Of a stretch of DNA of 64,000 nucleotides, positions 19,838-28,474 are shown in pieces. The stretch is taken from positions 1 to 64,000 of the forward strand of contig CAITNS010000059.1 in assembly GCA_903893815.1 (NCBI GenBank), read 5' to 3'. Position 1 is the first letter of the stretch. Each line of letters opens with the position of its first letter. The stretch comes from an uncultured Bacteroidota bacterium (lineage in GTDB: Bacteria; Bacteroidota; Bacteroidia; B-17B0; Aurantibacillaceae). A model generated the notes under the pieces. It made no database searches, was not told where the DNA came from, and saw only the letters and a list, made by a program, of their open reading frames with translations. The translations under genes were made by a program, and so were the position numbers.

Positions 19838-20278
19838 CTATTTTCTTTTTATACTATCCATCTCAATCTTCATTGGTGCAACAACAGGTTCTTTTAATCC
19901 AAGGGGTTCCACTGCCTTTGCTACTTCACTTTGTTTGCTCACAAACATTAAATCCGATTTAGATGAAATATATTCTGTATGTAATTCTTTTAATTGGTTA
20001 CTTACTTTATTTACTTCTCTAATTTTATCATCTGCATAATACCCGTTAGCGATATATAAAATGGCTATTAAACCTAAAAACAAAATGAAGGGCACATGTT
20101 GTGTTGCTCTGTCATCGCTTAAAAATGAACCACCAAAAATTTTAGAGAGACCTTTTGCCAAAACTCCTTTTTTACCAGGTTTAGATGGTTTAGCAGTAAC
20201 TTTGGGCACTTCTTGCTCCAAAAGTTCTTCTAGCTCTTCTAGTTCTTCGGTTTTGTTTTCTCTAAATTTATTTGCCAC
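19838..20278 (-). CDS. ftsL: FtsL-like cell division protein
   Basis: 146 residues: an acidic then basic cytoplasmic N-terminus (EELEELEELLEQE, later PSKPGKKGVLAKG), one membrane helix at about 62-80 (VPFILFLGLIAILYIANGYY), and a short extracytoplasmic helix with heptad-like pattern (IREVNKVSNQLKELHTEYISSKSDLMF). Topology and position between rsmH and ftsI identify it as the FtsL counterpart of Bacteroidota, which scaffolds FtsQ, FtsW and FtsI. Sequence alone would not prove this. Confidence 0.88.
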   Translation of the reverse strand: MANKFRENKTEELEELEELLEQEVPKVTAKPSKPGKKGVLAKGLSKIFGGSFLSDDRATQHVPFILFLGLIAILYIANGYYADDKIREVNKVSNQLKELHTEYISSKSDLMFVSKQSEVAKAVEPLGLKEPVVAPMKIEMDSIKRK

Positions 20279-20286
20279 TTTTTTAA

Positions 20287-21198
20287 TTAAATTTTTGCTG
20301 CTATTCTCAACTTCGCACTTCTTGCTCTCGAATTTGTTTCAATCTCTTTTAAATCCGGCACCACTGGCTTTGACGTTAAAGACTTGAAATATTTAGTGAT
20401 TTTTCCAAATACTATATCTTTCTCTTCTATTCCCTCTATGTTTCCTGATCTTATTAAATTCTTTACCAACCTATCTTCTAAACTATGATAGCTCATCACT
20501 ACTAATCGTGCATTTGGCTTTAAGAGATTAACGCATTGGGTTAAACATTCTTTTAAAGCTTCCATTTCTTGGTTTACTTCAATACGAATAGCTTGATACA
20601 CTTTTGCTAAATACTTTCCTTCTTCAAACTTTGGGGTACATGGTTTTATTACTTCTTTAAACTGAGCAGTTGTTTCAATGCTGCCATTTGTTCTAGCTTC
20701 AAAAATGATGTTAGCTAATCTGAATGCATTATCTACTTCTCCATACTCTCTAAACATGGCTGTTAGTTTTTTTACATCGTATGTGTTTAATACTTTCTTA
20801 GCCGTTAAATCATTTTTTTGATTCATACGCATATCTAAGTCAGCATCAAAACGAGTAGAAAAGCCACGTTCACCTTTATCAAATTGATGTGATGAAACAC
20901 CTAAATCACCTAAAATTCCATCCACCTTTGTAATTCCGTATAGTTTCAGATAATTTGAGATGTATCTGAAATTGTGAGGAATAAAGGTGAGACGTTTATC
21001 ATCAGGAATATTTGCTTTCGCGTCTTCATCTTGATCAAACGAAAATAATTTTCCTTTTGCCGACAAATGCTTTAATATCTCTTTTGAATGTCCACCTCCA
21101 CCAAAGGTTAAGTCCACATAAACACCGTCAGGGTTTATGTCGAGGCCATCTATGCAAGGTTGTAAAAGAACGGGGATGTGATAAGGAAGATTACTCAT
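20287..21198 (-). CDS. rsmH: 16S rRNA m4C1402 methyltransferase RsmH (MraW)
   Basis: SAM-dependent N4-methyltransferase acting on C1402 of 16S rRNA. The SAM-binding segment VDLTFGGGGHSKEIL is near residue 30, with GILGDLGVSSHQFD, RGFSTRFDADLDMRM and the C-terminal SYHSLEDRLVKN, all typical of the family. I take the start as the ATG giving MSNLPYHIPVLL (21198), overlapping the end of mraZ by 8 bp; a run of upstream ATG codons (to 21210) offers four-residue-longer alternatives. Confidence 0.95.
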   Translation of the reverse strand: MSNLPYHIPVLLQPCIDGLDINPDGVYVDLTFGGGGHSKEILKHLSAKGKLFSFDQDEDAKANIPDDKRLTFIPHNFRYISNYLKLYGITKVDGILGDLGVSSHQFDKGERGFSTRFDADLDMRMNQKNDLTAKKVLNTYDVKKLTAMFREYGEVDNAFRLANIIFEARTNGSIETTAQFKEVIKPCTPKFEEGKYLAKVYQAIRIEVNQEMEALKECLTQCVNLLKPNARLVVMSYHSLEDRLVKNLIRSGNIEGIEEKDIVFGKITKYFKSLTSKPVVPDLKEIETNSRARSAKLRIAAKI

Positions 21199-21661
21199 CA
21201 TCACCATCATTAAAATTTAAATTCCCCAACACATCTTCTGCTAATTTTTCGATATCTACGTCTTGAGATAAGAATTGATCGTATAATTTTTTATCCCAAA
21301 TCTCAATCACATTATTGCTTCCTAAAATTTTAATATCTGTAGTAATGCCTGCGTATTCTACTAAAGGTTTTGGTAATAAAACCCTACCTGTATTATCTGC
21401 ATCAGCTGCAGTAGCTCCACCCGAAAATTTTCTAACAAACACATCATTTGCTTTAATCAAACGATTCAACTTGCTTAATTTTTTGTTGAGTTTATTCCAC
21501 TCAGCCATTGGATAAAGCACTAAACATTTTTGATGAAGATTTCGATTGATGACAAAGCCTTTATCAAACACATCTTCCAGTTGCTTCCTGAGGTTAACAG
21601 GAAACATGAAACGCCCTTTCGCATCTACTTTACACTCGAATTCTCCTATGAGGCTTGTCAT
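21191..21661 (-). CDS. mraZ: Transcriptional regulator MraZ
   Basis: First gene of the division and cell-wall cluster, 156 residues. Two SpoVT/AbrB-like halves are visible: GEFECKVDAKGRFMFPVNLRK near the N-terminus and GGATAADADNTGRVLLPKPLVEYAG in the second half. MraZ forms a ring-shaped oligomer that binds repeats upstream of its own gene and represses the cluster. I chose ATG 21661 (MTSLIGEFEC), the usual family start; an in-frame TTG at 21688 would add nine residues not seen in the family. The predicted operator lies 40-79 bp upstream. Confidence 0.95.
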   Translation of the reverse strand: MTSLIGEFECKVDAKGRFMFPVNLRKQLEDVFDKGFVINRNLHQKCLVLYPMAEWNKLNKKLSKLNRLIKANDVFVRKFSGGATAADADNTGRVLLPKPLVEYAGITTDIKILGSNNVIEIWDKKLYDQFLSQDVDIEKLAEDVLGNLNFNDGDDE

Positions 21662-21700
21662 TATTGGATTTGGTTTGAATTGTGTCAAAAATAATTAAAA

Positions 21701-21740
21701 TTTTACCACTTTCTACCACTTTATCCCATTTTTTACCACT
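21701..21740 (-). promoter_or_regulatory. MraZ-binding repeats (operator of the dcw cluster)
   Basis: On the minus strand there are four direct repeats of exactly 10 bp: AGTGGTAAAA, AATGGGATAA, AGTGGTAGAA, AGTGGTAAAA. The GTGG/TGGG core at one-turn spacing is the known pattern of MraZ-binding sites upstream of mraZ. It starts 40 bp upstream of the mraZ ATG, the expected place for autoregulation. Confidence 0.85.
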
Positions 21741-21910
21741 TTTGTTAATAAATCAAATTTTGTTAATAGTTTGCAAGCAAAATAATTAGTATTACTTTTT
21801 TCATTGAAAATTTAAATTGTACTGATTTTATTGTTGTTTTGAGAGATTTGACCAATTCTTCAAAATTCAAAAAAGATGATTTTGGATAGTTGAGATATTA
21901 ACAATTATTT

Positions 21911-21918
21911 TACCTTTG
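21911..21918 (+). promoter_or_regulatory. Candidate -7 element of the PlsC gene
   Basis: TACCTTTG fits the Bacteroidota -7 consensus TAnnTTTG and is 10 bp upstream of the ATG. The -33 side is weak (TTGA about 17 bp upstream), so a short-leader promoter is plausible but unproved. Confidence 0.5.
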
Positions 21919-21928
21919 CAAATCTTGT

Positions 21929-22783
21929 ATGGAAACGAAGAAATTTATTGACATAGAAAAAATTTTAAAGGAAAAAGCCTACAAGCTTTATCGTTGGCTT
22001 CCGCGTTTTGCTATTAATTGGCTGAAAAAGAAGCTACATGAAGATGATATTAATGATGCTATGGAGCATCTTAAAAATGACGAGGGTTTAGAGTTTAATA
22101 GAAAAGGCTTAGAAAAACTTGGCGCTAGGGTTGAATCAGTTTATCCAGAACTCATCCCAAAAACGGGGTCAATTATTATTGCAGCAAATCATCCTTTAGG
22201 AGGATTAGACGGAATGGCTTTAATTAAATCGGTAGGTGAAGTAAGACCAGACGTTCGTTTTTTTGTAAATGATATATTAAAGAATTTAAAAAACTACGGA
22301 GAAATTTTTGTTGCCGTAAATAAAGTAGGCGCTTCTTCTACAAGATCATTAAGAACGATGGAAGAGGTATTTATGACTGAGTGTGCTGTTTTATTTTTTC
22401 CTGCGGGCTTAGTATCTCGTAGACAAAATGGGTTGGTAAGAGATTTAACATGGAAGAAAAGTTTTGTAACTCAAGCGATTGATCATAAACGAATGATTCA
22501 ACCTGTATTTATTGAAGGTGAGAACTCTGCTTTCTTCTATAACTTTGCTAATTTCAGAAAAAAAATAGGTATTAAAGCTAATATCGAAATGTTGTTTTTA
22601 CCTGATGAAATGTTTAAAGCAAAAAAATCAACTATTCGTATTCACTACAGTAAACCTTTTGATTCAGCTATTTTAACGGATCGTAAAACCGATAGACAAT
22701 GGTCAGATTTAATCTATCAATATATTTATTCTTCTGAGTTTATGAAAGGTATTCCTTTTGAAGAATACATGAAAGGGAAATAA
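21929..22783 (+). CDS. PlsC-type 1-acylglycerol-3-phosphate/lysolipid acyltransferase
   Basis: 284 residues. The acyltransferase block is ANHPLGGLDGMAL (His-Asp site, with five residues between H and D) at about 87-100, followed by FVND, the GASSTRSLRTMEE region and FFPAGLVSRR. This is the GPAT/PlsC fold acting on acyl-ACP or acyl-CoA at the inner membrane. The NHPLGGLDG variant is seen in the Bacteroidota subgroup that includes O-acyltransferases of ornithine/glycine lipids, so lyso-aminolipid could be the acceptor instead of lysophosphatidate. No neighbouring GNAT-type N-acyltransferase supports one choice. Divergent from mraZ. Confidence 0.85.
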   Translation: METKKFIDIEKILKEKAYKLYRWLPRFAINWLKKKLHEDDINDAMEHLKNDEGLEFNRKGLEKLGARVESVYPELIPKTGSIIIAANHPLGGLDGMALIKSVGEVRPDVRFFVNDILKNLKNYGEIFVAVNKVGASSTRSLRTMEEVFMTECAVLFFPAGLVSRRQNGLVRDLTWKKSFVTQAIDHKRMIQPVFIEGENSAFFYNFANFRKKIGIKANIEMLFLPDEMFKAKKSTIRIHYSKPFDSAILTDRKTDRQWSDLIYQYIYSSEFMKGIPFEEYMKGK

Positions 22784-22785
22784 AA

Positions 22786-22882
22786 GTTGTTTGAGATTTG
22801 TTTTTTGTTGTTGGAAACAAACTATTAATCAACGATTTTAAATAAAGCAAAATCAAATAACCAACAACTCACTTCAAACAAC
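22786..22882. repeat. Inverted repeat between the PlsC gene and ispF
   Basis: The left arm gttgtttgagatttg...tgttgttgg (22786-22814) pairs with ccaacaactcacttcaaacaac ending at 22882. It occupies the whole gap and could be a stem-loop in a shared transcript. Confidence 0.5.
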
Positions 22883-22890
22883 ATAATAAA

Positions 22891-23373
22891 ATGGTTAATA
22901 TTAGAGTAGGATTTGGTTATGATGTGCATCCTTTAGGAGAAGGAAGAGAACTTTGGTTGGGCGGTATTAAGTTAGAATTTAATAAAGGTTGCGTTGGTCA
23001 TAGTGATGCAGATGTATTGTTACACGCTATATGTGACGCACTTTTAGGAGCAGCCAATTTGCGTGATATTGGTTTTCATTTCCCAAATAATAATCCAAAA
23101 TATAAAGGTGCCGATAGCAAATTGTTATTGAAAGAAGTGGTTGCCTTATTAAGTGAAAAAGGTTATGGTATTGGAAATGTAGATGCAACTTTGAGTTTAG
23201 AGGCTCCAATGGTAAATCCGCATATTACTTCCATGCAAAATGTATTAGCGCCAATTATGAATATCTCAGTTGATGATGTTTCTATTAAAGCTACAACTAA
23301 CGAACGTTTAGGTTATGTTGGCAGAGGCGAGGGTGTAAATGCTTATGCCGTGGCTTTGATTTACAAGAAGTAA
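22891..23373 (+). CDS. ispF: 2-C-methyl-D-erythritol 2,4-cyclodiphosphate synthase
   Basis: Fifth step of the MEP isoprenoid pathway: converts CDP-ME 2-phosphate to ME-cyclodiphosphate and CMP. 160 residues, the usual size. Motifs: GYDVHPL (metal Asp and His), GHSDADVLLHAICDALLGAA, DIGFHFP, and near the end ATTNERLGYVGRGEG. Undecaprenyl phosphate for the adjacent cell-wall cluster derives from this pathway, though ispF lies on the other strand. Confidence 0.97.
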   Translation: MVNIRVGFGYDVHPLGEGRELWLGGIKLEFNKGCVGHSDADVLLHAICDALLGAANLRDIGFHFPNNNPKYKGADSKLLLKEVVALLSEKGYGIGNVDATLSLEAPMVNPHITSMQNVLAPIMNISVDDVSIKATTNERLGYVGRGEGVNAYAVALIYKK

Positions 23374-23466
23374 TTTTTCAAAAGTCTTTTCTTATTTTCT
23401 TATTTCAAGTTTTTCTATTTTGGATAATACCCTTTTTTAGGTATGTTTTAATTATCCATTATCATT

Positions 23467-23474
23467 TACTTTTG
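23467..23474 (+). promoter_or_regulatory. Candidate -7 element of the TonB receptor gene
   Basis: TACTTTTG fits TAnnTTTG and is 36 bp upstream of the ATG. No good TTTG lies at the right spacing upstream. No Fur box was recognised. Confidence 0.4.
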
Positions 23475-23510
23475 AGGCATATTTATAATCAATCTAAATA
23501 AAATCACCTT

Positions 23511-26204
23511 ATGAAGTTCATGCTTAAGCTCTTTTTTTTAATTCTTTTCATTTTTGTTTCAAGTACTATATATTCTCAAAATGCCATTATCAAAGGTAAG
23601 GTTATGACTAGCGAAAATGGCGCAGCAATGCCTTTTGTTTTAGTTTCTTTAAATAATACTACCCATAAATATACTGATTCAAAAGGAATGTTCGTTTTTG
23701 AAAATGTATCTGCAGAGAAATATAATCTTACTTTTTATACTTTGGGTTACGATAAAATTGAACAAGAAGTTAGTGTTACATCTGAAAATGAAGTTATAGA
23801 ATTACCAATCATAAAAATGGCAGCTAATTCTATTCAAATTACGGAGGTAGTTGTCAATGCCTTCTCAAACAGTTACTCAACCAAATATGAAGGTTCAAAT
23901 TTTATTATCAATTCAAAAGACATTGAGCTAACAAAACCAATTGGTACAGAAGAAGTACTTAAAAAAGTATCAGGTGTTAATGTTTCGGGTGATATGGGAA
24001 TTTCAAATCGATTAAATGTTGGAATCAGAGGGTCATATCCTCGTCGATCTGCCAATATTTTATTACTAGAAGATGGAACCTCAATTGCACCAGCACCATA
24101 CTTATCGCCCGAAGCTTATTACAATCCACCAAGCGATAGGTTAGATGGAATTGAAATATTGAAAGGCGCAGATATTTTAAGTTACGGAGCAAACACCATG
24201 TATGGCGTTGTAAATTACATTACAAAAAAACCACCGGTAAAACCTACCTTAGGATTAAATATTGTTGGTGGAGAAAATGGATATCATTCAGAATATTTCA
24301 CTTATGGTGGCACATGGAATAAAATAGGTGCTGAACTACAAATTTTAAATAAAGGTTTTAATGGGTTTCAACAAAATTCATCTTCAGATATTTTTAATAC
24401 GACATTAAAATTATATGCTGAATTAAGCAAGAGATCATCATTTTATTTAAAATTAAATTATCATCAAGAAAAATCTAAAGCCACCTACAGCGGACTTACA
24501 CCTTACACATTCAACAAGGATGCAAAACAAAATCCTTTTGATGCAGATGATTTAATATCTAAACGTTACGCTGTTGATTTAATGCATAATTACCAATTAA
24601 CTGAAAACACTTTACTTTCAACTAAAATCTATGCATCTCAATTTCAACGTGATTGGTGGCGACAAGAAAACGTAATAATTTCTGGCAGCTCAGCAGCAAC
24701 CTATTTGAAAGATAATGTATTAAATGATAGATATGATTATTTGAATGACCAAACATTTGAATCAAATGATTACATAAGAGTTGGAAAATTAGTGAACGGA
24801 AAAGAAAGCACAAGAGCTAGAAATAGAACATTTAAATTTGCAGGACTACAAGAAACATTTAAGTATACTCTATCTAGAGAACAGTTTAAAATGAATTTTG
24901 AAGTAATAGCAAAAGTTCACCTTGAAGGATTTAATAATGTTGAAATAAAAAATGACTCCTCTAGATTTTCTAGAAGTGGAGTGATGGATAGAGATCAATA
25001 CTATGAACTGCAAGCTTATTCAGCTGTTATAAAAGATAAACTAACGTTTAATAATAAACTGTCTTTAACGCCTTATTTGAGATATGAGTTAGTGGAGATG
25101 CGTTCTTCTGATAGATTAGCTATTGCAAAAATGAGCAATAATAATGGGAGTAAAAACTTCGGTAGTTTAAAAAACACCTACAGTAGCTTTATACCAGGAG
25201 CATCATTGTCTTATAATTTTTTAAAGACGGAAAAACATAATTTAGCTTTATTTGCTGGAATTTATAAAGGCTACAATGCCCCAACAGCTGATGTCGGTTT
25301 TTTAAATGTTGAGGATGGAGTTGTGTCTGCTGCTAGTGATGAAAAACCCGTAAACAAATTGCCTGAAACAAGTCTTAATTACGAAGCAGGGGTTAGAGGA
25401 GAAGTGTTTAAAGAATTCTTAGGAACTCAAATCACCTATTTTAGCAATAATATTAAAAACTATTATTCAGCAGGAAGAAACGAAGCTTTTCAAACATTAG
25501 GCGCCGTGAGCATGCAAGGAATTGAAAGCACAGTACAATTAAATTTACATAAATTAATGAATTCAGAAAAACATCAAATAGTGCTTAGTTTCTCAGGTAC
25601 GTTTATGCAAGGTAAAGTATTGAGCGGAAAACTGCAAGATTCAGATTTATTAAAAGCAAAACACACCAATGAAACTAAAAAAGAATTAGTGGAGAAAATT
25701 AATGAAGAACGAGAAGGTTATGATGTTTATTTTTCTGGCAGCGGAGGAAAAGATAGTTTAGTAACTGGAACAATAAATGTAACAGACTTTTCAAAAATTA
25801 AACGATTAGATTTAATTTATGGTAAAGGTGGAATTGCAAATAATTCAGTTCCATATTTACCTTCATATATTTTAAATGGAGGAATTTCTTATTCTTTTAA
25901 AGGATTTAATGTTGGTGTAAATTTAAATTACGTAGCGAAGCAGTATACAGATTACTTAAACTTTGAAAACGAAACAGCTGAAGGCGCTATAGGAAGTTTA
26001 GCTGCTTTTAAAACAATTGATTTAAATTTAAGTTACTCTTTTGCTGGATATAAAAATAAATACCTAAGTGCTTTCTCGTTTTTTGTTGCAGGTAAAAATA
26101 TCACCAATGAAGTGTATAAAGCTTCAAGATTACATCGATTATCATCTGGAATTATGCCAGGTGGATTTAGACAAATAAATGCTGGGATAAAGATTAATCT
26201 GTAG
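23511..26204 (+). CDS. TonB-dependent outer membrane receptor (FecA-like)
   Basis: 897 residues. Signal peptide at 1-22 (KLFFLILFIFVSSTIYSQ), a carboxypeptidase-regulatory-like beta-sandwich at about 25-110 (AIIKGKVMTSENGAAMPFVLVSLNN), a plug domain at about 130-240 with GVNVSGDMGISNRLNVGIRG and YGANTMYGVVNYIT, then a 22-strand-type barrel ending in RQINAGIKINL. FecA-like iron-siderophore receptors have this plug style, but the ligand cannot be read from sequence. No SusD partner follows, which argues against polysaccharide uptake. It is a single gene; the next gene is convergent. Confidence 0.88.
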   Translation: MKFMLKLFFLILFIFVSSTIYSQNAIIKGKVMTSENGAAMPFVLVSLNNTTHKYTDSKGMFVFENVSAEKYNLTFYTLGYDKIEQEVSVTSENEVIELPIIKMAANSIQITEVVVNAFSNSYSTKYEGSNFIINSKDIELTKPIGTEEVLKKVSGVNVSGDMGISNRLNVGIRGSYPRRSANILLLEDGTSIAPAPYLSPEAYYNPPSDRLDGIEILKGADILSYGANTMYGVVNYITKKPPVKPTLGLNIVGGENGYHSEYFTYGGTWNKIGAELQILNKGFNGFQQNSSSDIFNTTLKLYAELSKRSSFYLKLNYHQEKSKATYSGLTPYTFNKDAKQNPFDADDLISKRYAVDLMHNYQLTENTLLSTKIYASQFQRDWWRQENVIISGSSAATYLKDNVLNDRYDYLNDQTFESNDYIRVGKLVNGKESTRARNRTFKFAGLQETFKYTLSREQFKMNFEVIAKVHLEGFNNVEIKNDSSRFSRSGVMDRDQYYELQAYSAVIKDKLTFNNKLSLTPYLRYELVEMRSSDRLAIAKMSNNNGSKNFGSLKNTYSSFIPGASLSYNFLKTEKHNLALFAGIYKGYNAPTADVGFLNVEDGVVSAASDEKPVNKLPETSLNYEAGVRGEVFKEFLGTQITYFSNNIKNYYSAGRNEAFQTLGAVSMQGIESTVQLNLHKLMNSEKHQIVLSFSGTFMQGKVLSGKLQDSDLLKAKHTNETKKELVEKINEEREGYDVYFSGSGGKDSLVTGTINVTDFSKIKRLDLIYGKGGIANNSVPYLPSYILNGGISYSFKGFNVGVNLNYVAKQYTDYLNFENETAEGAIGSLAAFKTIDLNLSYSFAGYKNKYLSAFSFFVAGKNITNEVYKASRLHRLSSGIMPGGFRQINAGIKINL

Positions 26205-26209
26205 TCAGA

Positions 26210-26617
26210 TTAATCTTTTCTCTCCTGACACAATTCTACTAAAACACCATTCGTACTTTTTGGATGTAAAAAGAAAATCAATTTGTTGTCAGCGCCATGT
26301 TTTGGTTCTTTATTCAATATTTCAAAACCTTCTGCTTTTAAGCGCTCCATTTCTTTATAAATATCATCAACTTCATAGGCAATATGGTGTATCCCTTCCC
26401 CTTTTTTATCTATAAATTTAGCAATGGCACTTTCAGGATTGGTAGCTTCTAATAATTCAATTTTAGTTTCTCCTAATTGAAAAAAAGAGGTGCTAACACC
26501 CTCACTTTCAACCGACTCAACCTTGTAATGGTCTTTGCCAAAGAGTTTTTTAAATAAATCGTTTGAGTTGCTTAGGCTTTTTACAGCAATACCAATATGT
26601 TCAATTTTCTTAATCAT
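26210..26617 (-). CDS. mce: Methylmalonyl-CoA epimerase
   Basis: 135 residues of the VOC fold. It interconverts (R)- and (S)-methylmalonyl-CoA between propionyl-CoA/branched-chain catabolism and the B12-dependent mutase. Metal ligands are visible as His in KIEHIGIAV, His in GIHHIAYEV and Glu in VLVELCQ, with the conserved FFLHPKSTNGVL near the end. Mutase and carboxylase genes are not in this window. It ends 5 bp from the convergent TonB receptor gene. Confidence 0.92.
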   Translation of the reverse strand: MIKKIEHIGIAVKSLSNSNDLFKKLFGKDHYKVESVESEGVSTSFFQLGETKIELLEATNPESAIAKFIDKKGEGIHHIAYEVDDIYKEMERLKAEGFEILNKEPKHGADNKLIFFLHPKSTNGVLVELCQERKD

Positions 26618-26634
26618 AATATTACAGTTTATTT

Positions 26635-26694
26635 CCCGCAGATCTAACAGATTTAGCAGATATTTTCTGCGGACATCAGCGAAATCAGCGGGCG
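26635..26694. repeat. Dispersed palindromic repeat (CCGCAGAT...ATCAGCGGG family)
   Basis: cccgcagatctaac at the left and gcgaaatcagcgggcg at the right, with an internal agatattttctgcgg segment. Its GC-richer body stands out from the AT-rich surroundings and matches a repeat type common in Bacteroidota intergenic DNA. Confidence 0.6.
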
Positions 26695-26746
26695 AAAAAT
26701 ACTTAGTTTTTCACAATTTACTTCAAAAATAACTGATTTTTAGCAA

Positions 26747-26777
26747 TTTGCTTAAAACTAATTAAATCGTATATTTG
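26747..26777 (+). promoter_or_regulatory. Bacteroidota-type promoter of tatA
   Basis: TTTG at 26747-26750, a 19-bp spacer, then TATATTTG at 26770-26777. This matches the TTTG-N19-TAnnTTTG consensus for the primary sigma factor of Bacteroidota. The tatA ATG is 18 bp further on. Confidence 0.8.
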
Positions 26778-26795
26778 TATCCTAAATTTATAACA

Positions 26796-26990
26796 ATGAC
26801 ACAAGCATTAATCTTAGGTATGTTAGGCGGACTTGGAGCTCCAGAAATCATCATTATTTTAGTAATCGTTTTATTATTATTTGGAGGTAAAAAAATCCCT
26901 GAATTAATGAAAGGATTAGGAAAAGGAATGAAAGAATTTAAGGATGCAAAAGATGGCGCTTCTGAATCAACTGATATAGAAAAAAAATAA
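26796..26990 (+). CDS. tatA: Twin-arginine translocase subunit TatA/E
   Basis: 64 residues from ATG 26796 ([10 protein letters not shown]). An N-terminal hydrophobic helix ([23 protein letters not shown]) is followed by the conserved FGxKKxPEL hinge and an amphipathic helix ([15 protein letters not shown]), the defining TatA layout. It forms the channel for folded proteins. TatC is not nearby. An upstream in-frame start at 26775 would fall on the promoter, so the shorter form is preferred. Confidence 0.95.
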   Translation: MTQALILGMLGGLGAPEIIIILVIVLLLFGGKKIPELMKGLGKGMKEFKDAKDGASESTDIEKK

Positions 26991-27010
26991 AATATTATTG
27001 GTAACATTTT

Positions 27011-27047
27011 AAAAGCGTCATTCTGTTCGATTGACGCTTTTATTTTT
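27011..27047 (+). terminator. Terminator after tatA
   Basis: aaaagcgtca and tgacgctttt form a 10-bp stem around a 12-base loop, followed by tatttttt. It ends shortly before the gatA GTG at 27061, so gatA needs its own or a readthrough start of transcription. Confidence 0.8.
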
Positions 27048-27060
27048 TAATATAAAAACT

Positions 27061-28473
27061 GTGTACACATTTACAACCATCAAAAATCTTCAAACTGATT
27101 TAACCTCAGGTAAAGTTACCTGTGTTCAATTAGTGGAAGAATCAATTAAAACTATTGAAACTAAAAAACATTTTAATGCTTTTTTAGAAGTTTTTAATGA
27201 AACTGCTTTAGCTCAGGCAAAATTAGTTGACGAAAAAATTGCGACAAAATCTGCAGGTAAATTAGCAGGTGTAGTTATCGGATTAAAAGATAATATCTGT
27301 TATAAAGGTCATAAAGTTTCTTGTTCCTCAAAAATTTTAGAAGGTTTTGAATCTTTGTACTCGTCTACTGTGGTTGAGCGTTTATTAGCTGAAGATGCCA
27401 TCATCATTGGTCGTTTAAACTGCGATGAATTTGCCATGGGAAGTAGTAACGAAAATTCTGCCTTTGGAAAAGTATTAAATCCATTAAATGAAAAAACCGT
27501 TCCAGGCGGTTCTTCCGGAGGTTCTGCTGTTGCTGTTGCTGCTAACTTATGTCACGCAACTTTAGGTTCTGATACTGGTGGCTCCATTCGTCAGCCTGCT
27601 TCGTTTACAGGAACCGTAGGATTAAAACCTACTTACGGAAGAATTTCTCGTTGGGGATTAATAGCCTATGCTTCTTCGTTTGATCAAATTGGGCCTATTA
27701 CAAAAACAGTGGAAGATGCTGCTTTGTTATTAGAAATTATGGCTGGCACAGATGAGTATGATACTACATCATCGCAAAAAGCAGTCGGCCATTATGTAAC
27801 CGATTTATCCGAAAATAAAAAATATAAAGTTGCTTATTTAAAAGAATGTGTGGAGTCTAACGGGTTAGATCCTGAAGTAAAAAAACAAACGTTAGCCGCT
27901 TTAGATAAAATGAAAAACAATGGTCATGCTATTACGGCTGTTGATTTTCCTTATTTAGATTTTTTAGTGCCAACCTATTATGTGTTAACTACTGCAGAGG
28001 CTTCTTCTAACTTATCTCGTTTTGATGGCGTACATTTTGGGTATAGAAGTCCTACTGCAACGGATTTAGAAAGTACTTACAAAAAATCACGAAGCGAGGG
28101 ATTTGGTAAGGAAGTAAAACGACGTATTATGTTAGGGACTTTTGTCTTAAGCGCTGGTTATTATGATGCGTATTATAGCAAAGCACAAAAAGTGAGAAAT
28201 AAAATCCGTCAAAAAACACGAGAGATTTTATCACAACATGATTTTATTGTAACACCGTCAACACCAGGAACAGCTTTTGAATTTGGAAAAAATAGCGAAG
28301 ACCCAATTAAAATGTATTTAGAAGATATTTTTACGGTACAAGCTAATATCGTTGGTTGTCCTGCGATTTCGGTGCCTAACGGAATACATAGCAATGGCTT
28401 GCCAATTGGCTTGCAAATAATGGGAAGAGATTTTGAAGAAGGAAATTTATTAAACTTAGCAAATCAAATTTAA
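27061..28473 (+). CDS. gatA: Glutamyl-tRNA(Gln) amidotransferase subunit A
   Basis: Amidase subunit of GatCAB, which converts Glu-tRNA(Gln) to Gln-tRNA(Gln). 470 residues from a GTG at 27061 (YTFTTIKNL); an upstream TTG would add residues that overlap the tatA terminator. Catalytic Lys is in VVIGLKDNI (about K76), the Ser-rich loop GGSSGGSAVAVA follows at about 149-160, and the nucleophile is the Ser of DTGGSIRQPA (about S175). The C-terminal IVGCPAISVPNG and GLPIGLQIMG motifs are normal. gatB and gatC are not nearby. Confidence 0.95.
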   Translation: MYTFTTIKNLQTDLTSGKVTCVQLVEESIKTIETKKHFNAFLEVFNETALAQAKLVDEKIATKSAGKLAGVVIGLKDNICYKGHKVSCSSKILEGFESLYSSTVVERLLAEDAIIIGRLNCDEFAMGSSNENSAFGKVLNPLNEKTVPGGSSGGSAVAVAANLCHATLGSDTGGSIRQPASFTGTVGLKPTYGRISRWGLIAYASSFDQIGPITKTVEDAALLLEIMAGTDEYDTTSSQKAVGHYVTDLSENKKYKVAYLKECVESNGLDPEVKKQTLAALDKMKNNGHAITAVDFPYLDFLVPTYYVLTTAEASSNLSRFDGVHFGYRSPTATDLESTYKKSRSEGFGKEVKRRIMLGTFVLSAGYYDAYYSKAQKVRNKIRQKTREILSQHDFIVTPSTPGTAFEFGKNSEDPIKMYLEDIFTVQANIVGCPAISVPNGIHSNGLPIGLQIMGRDFEEGNLLNLANQI

Positions 28474-28474
28474 A

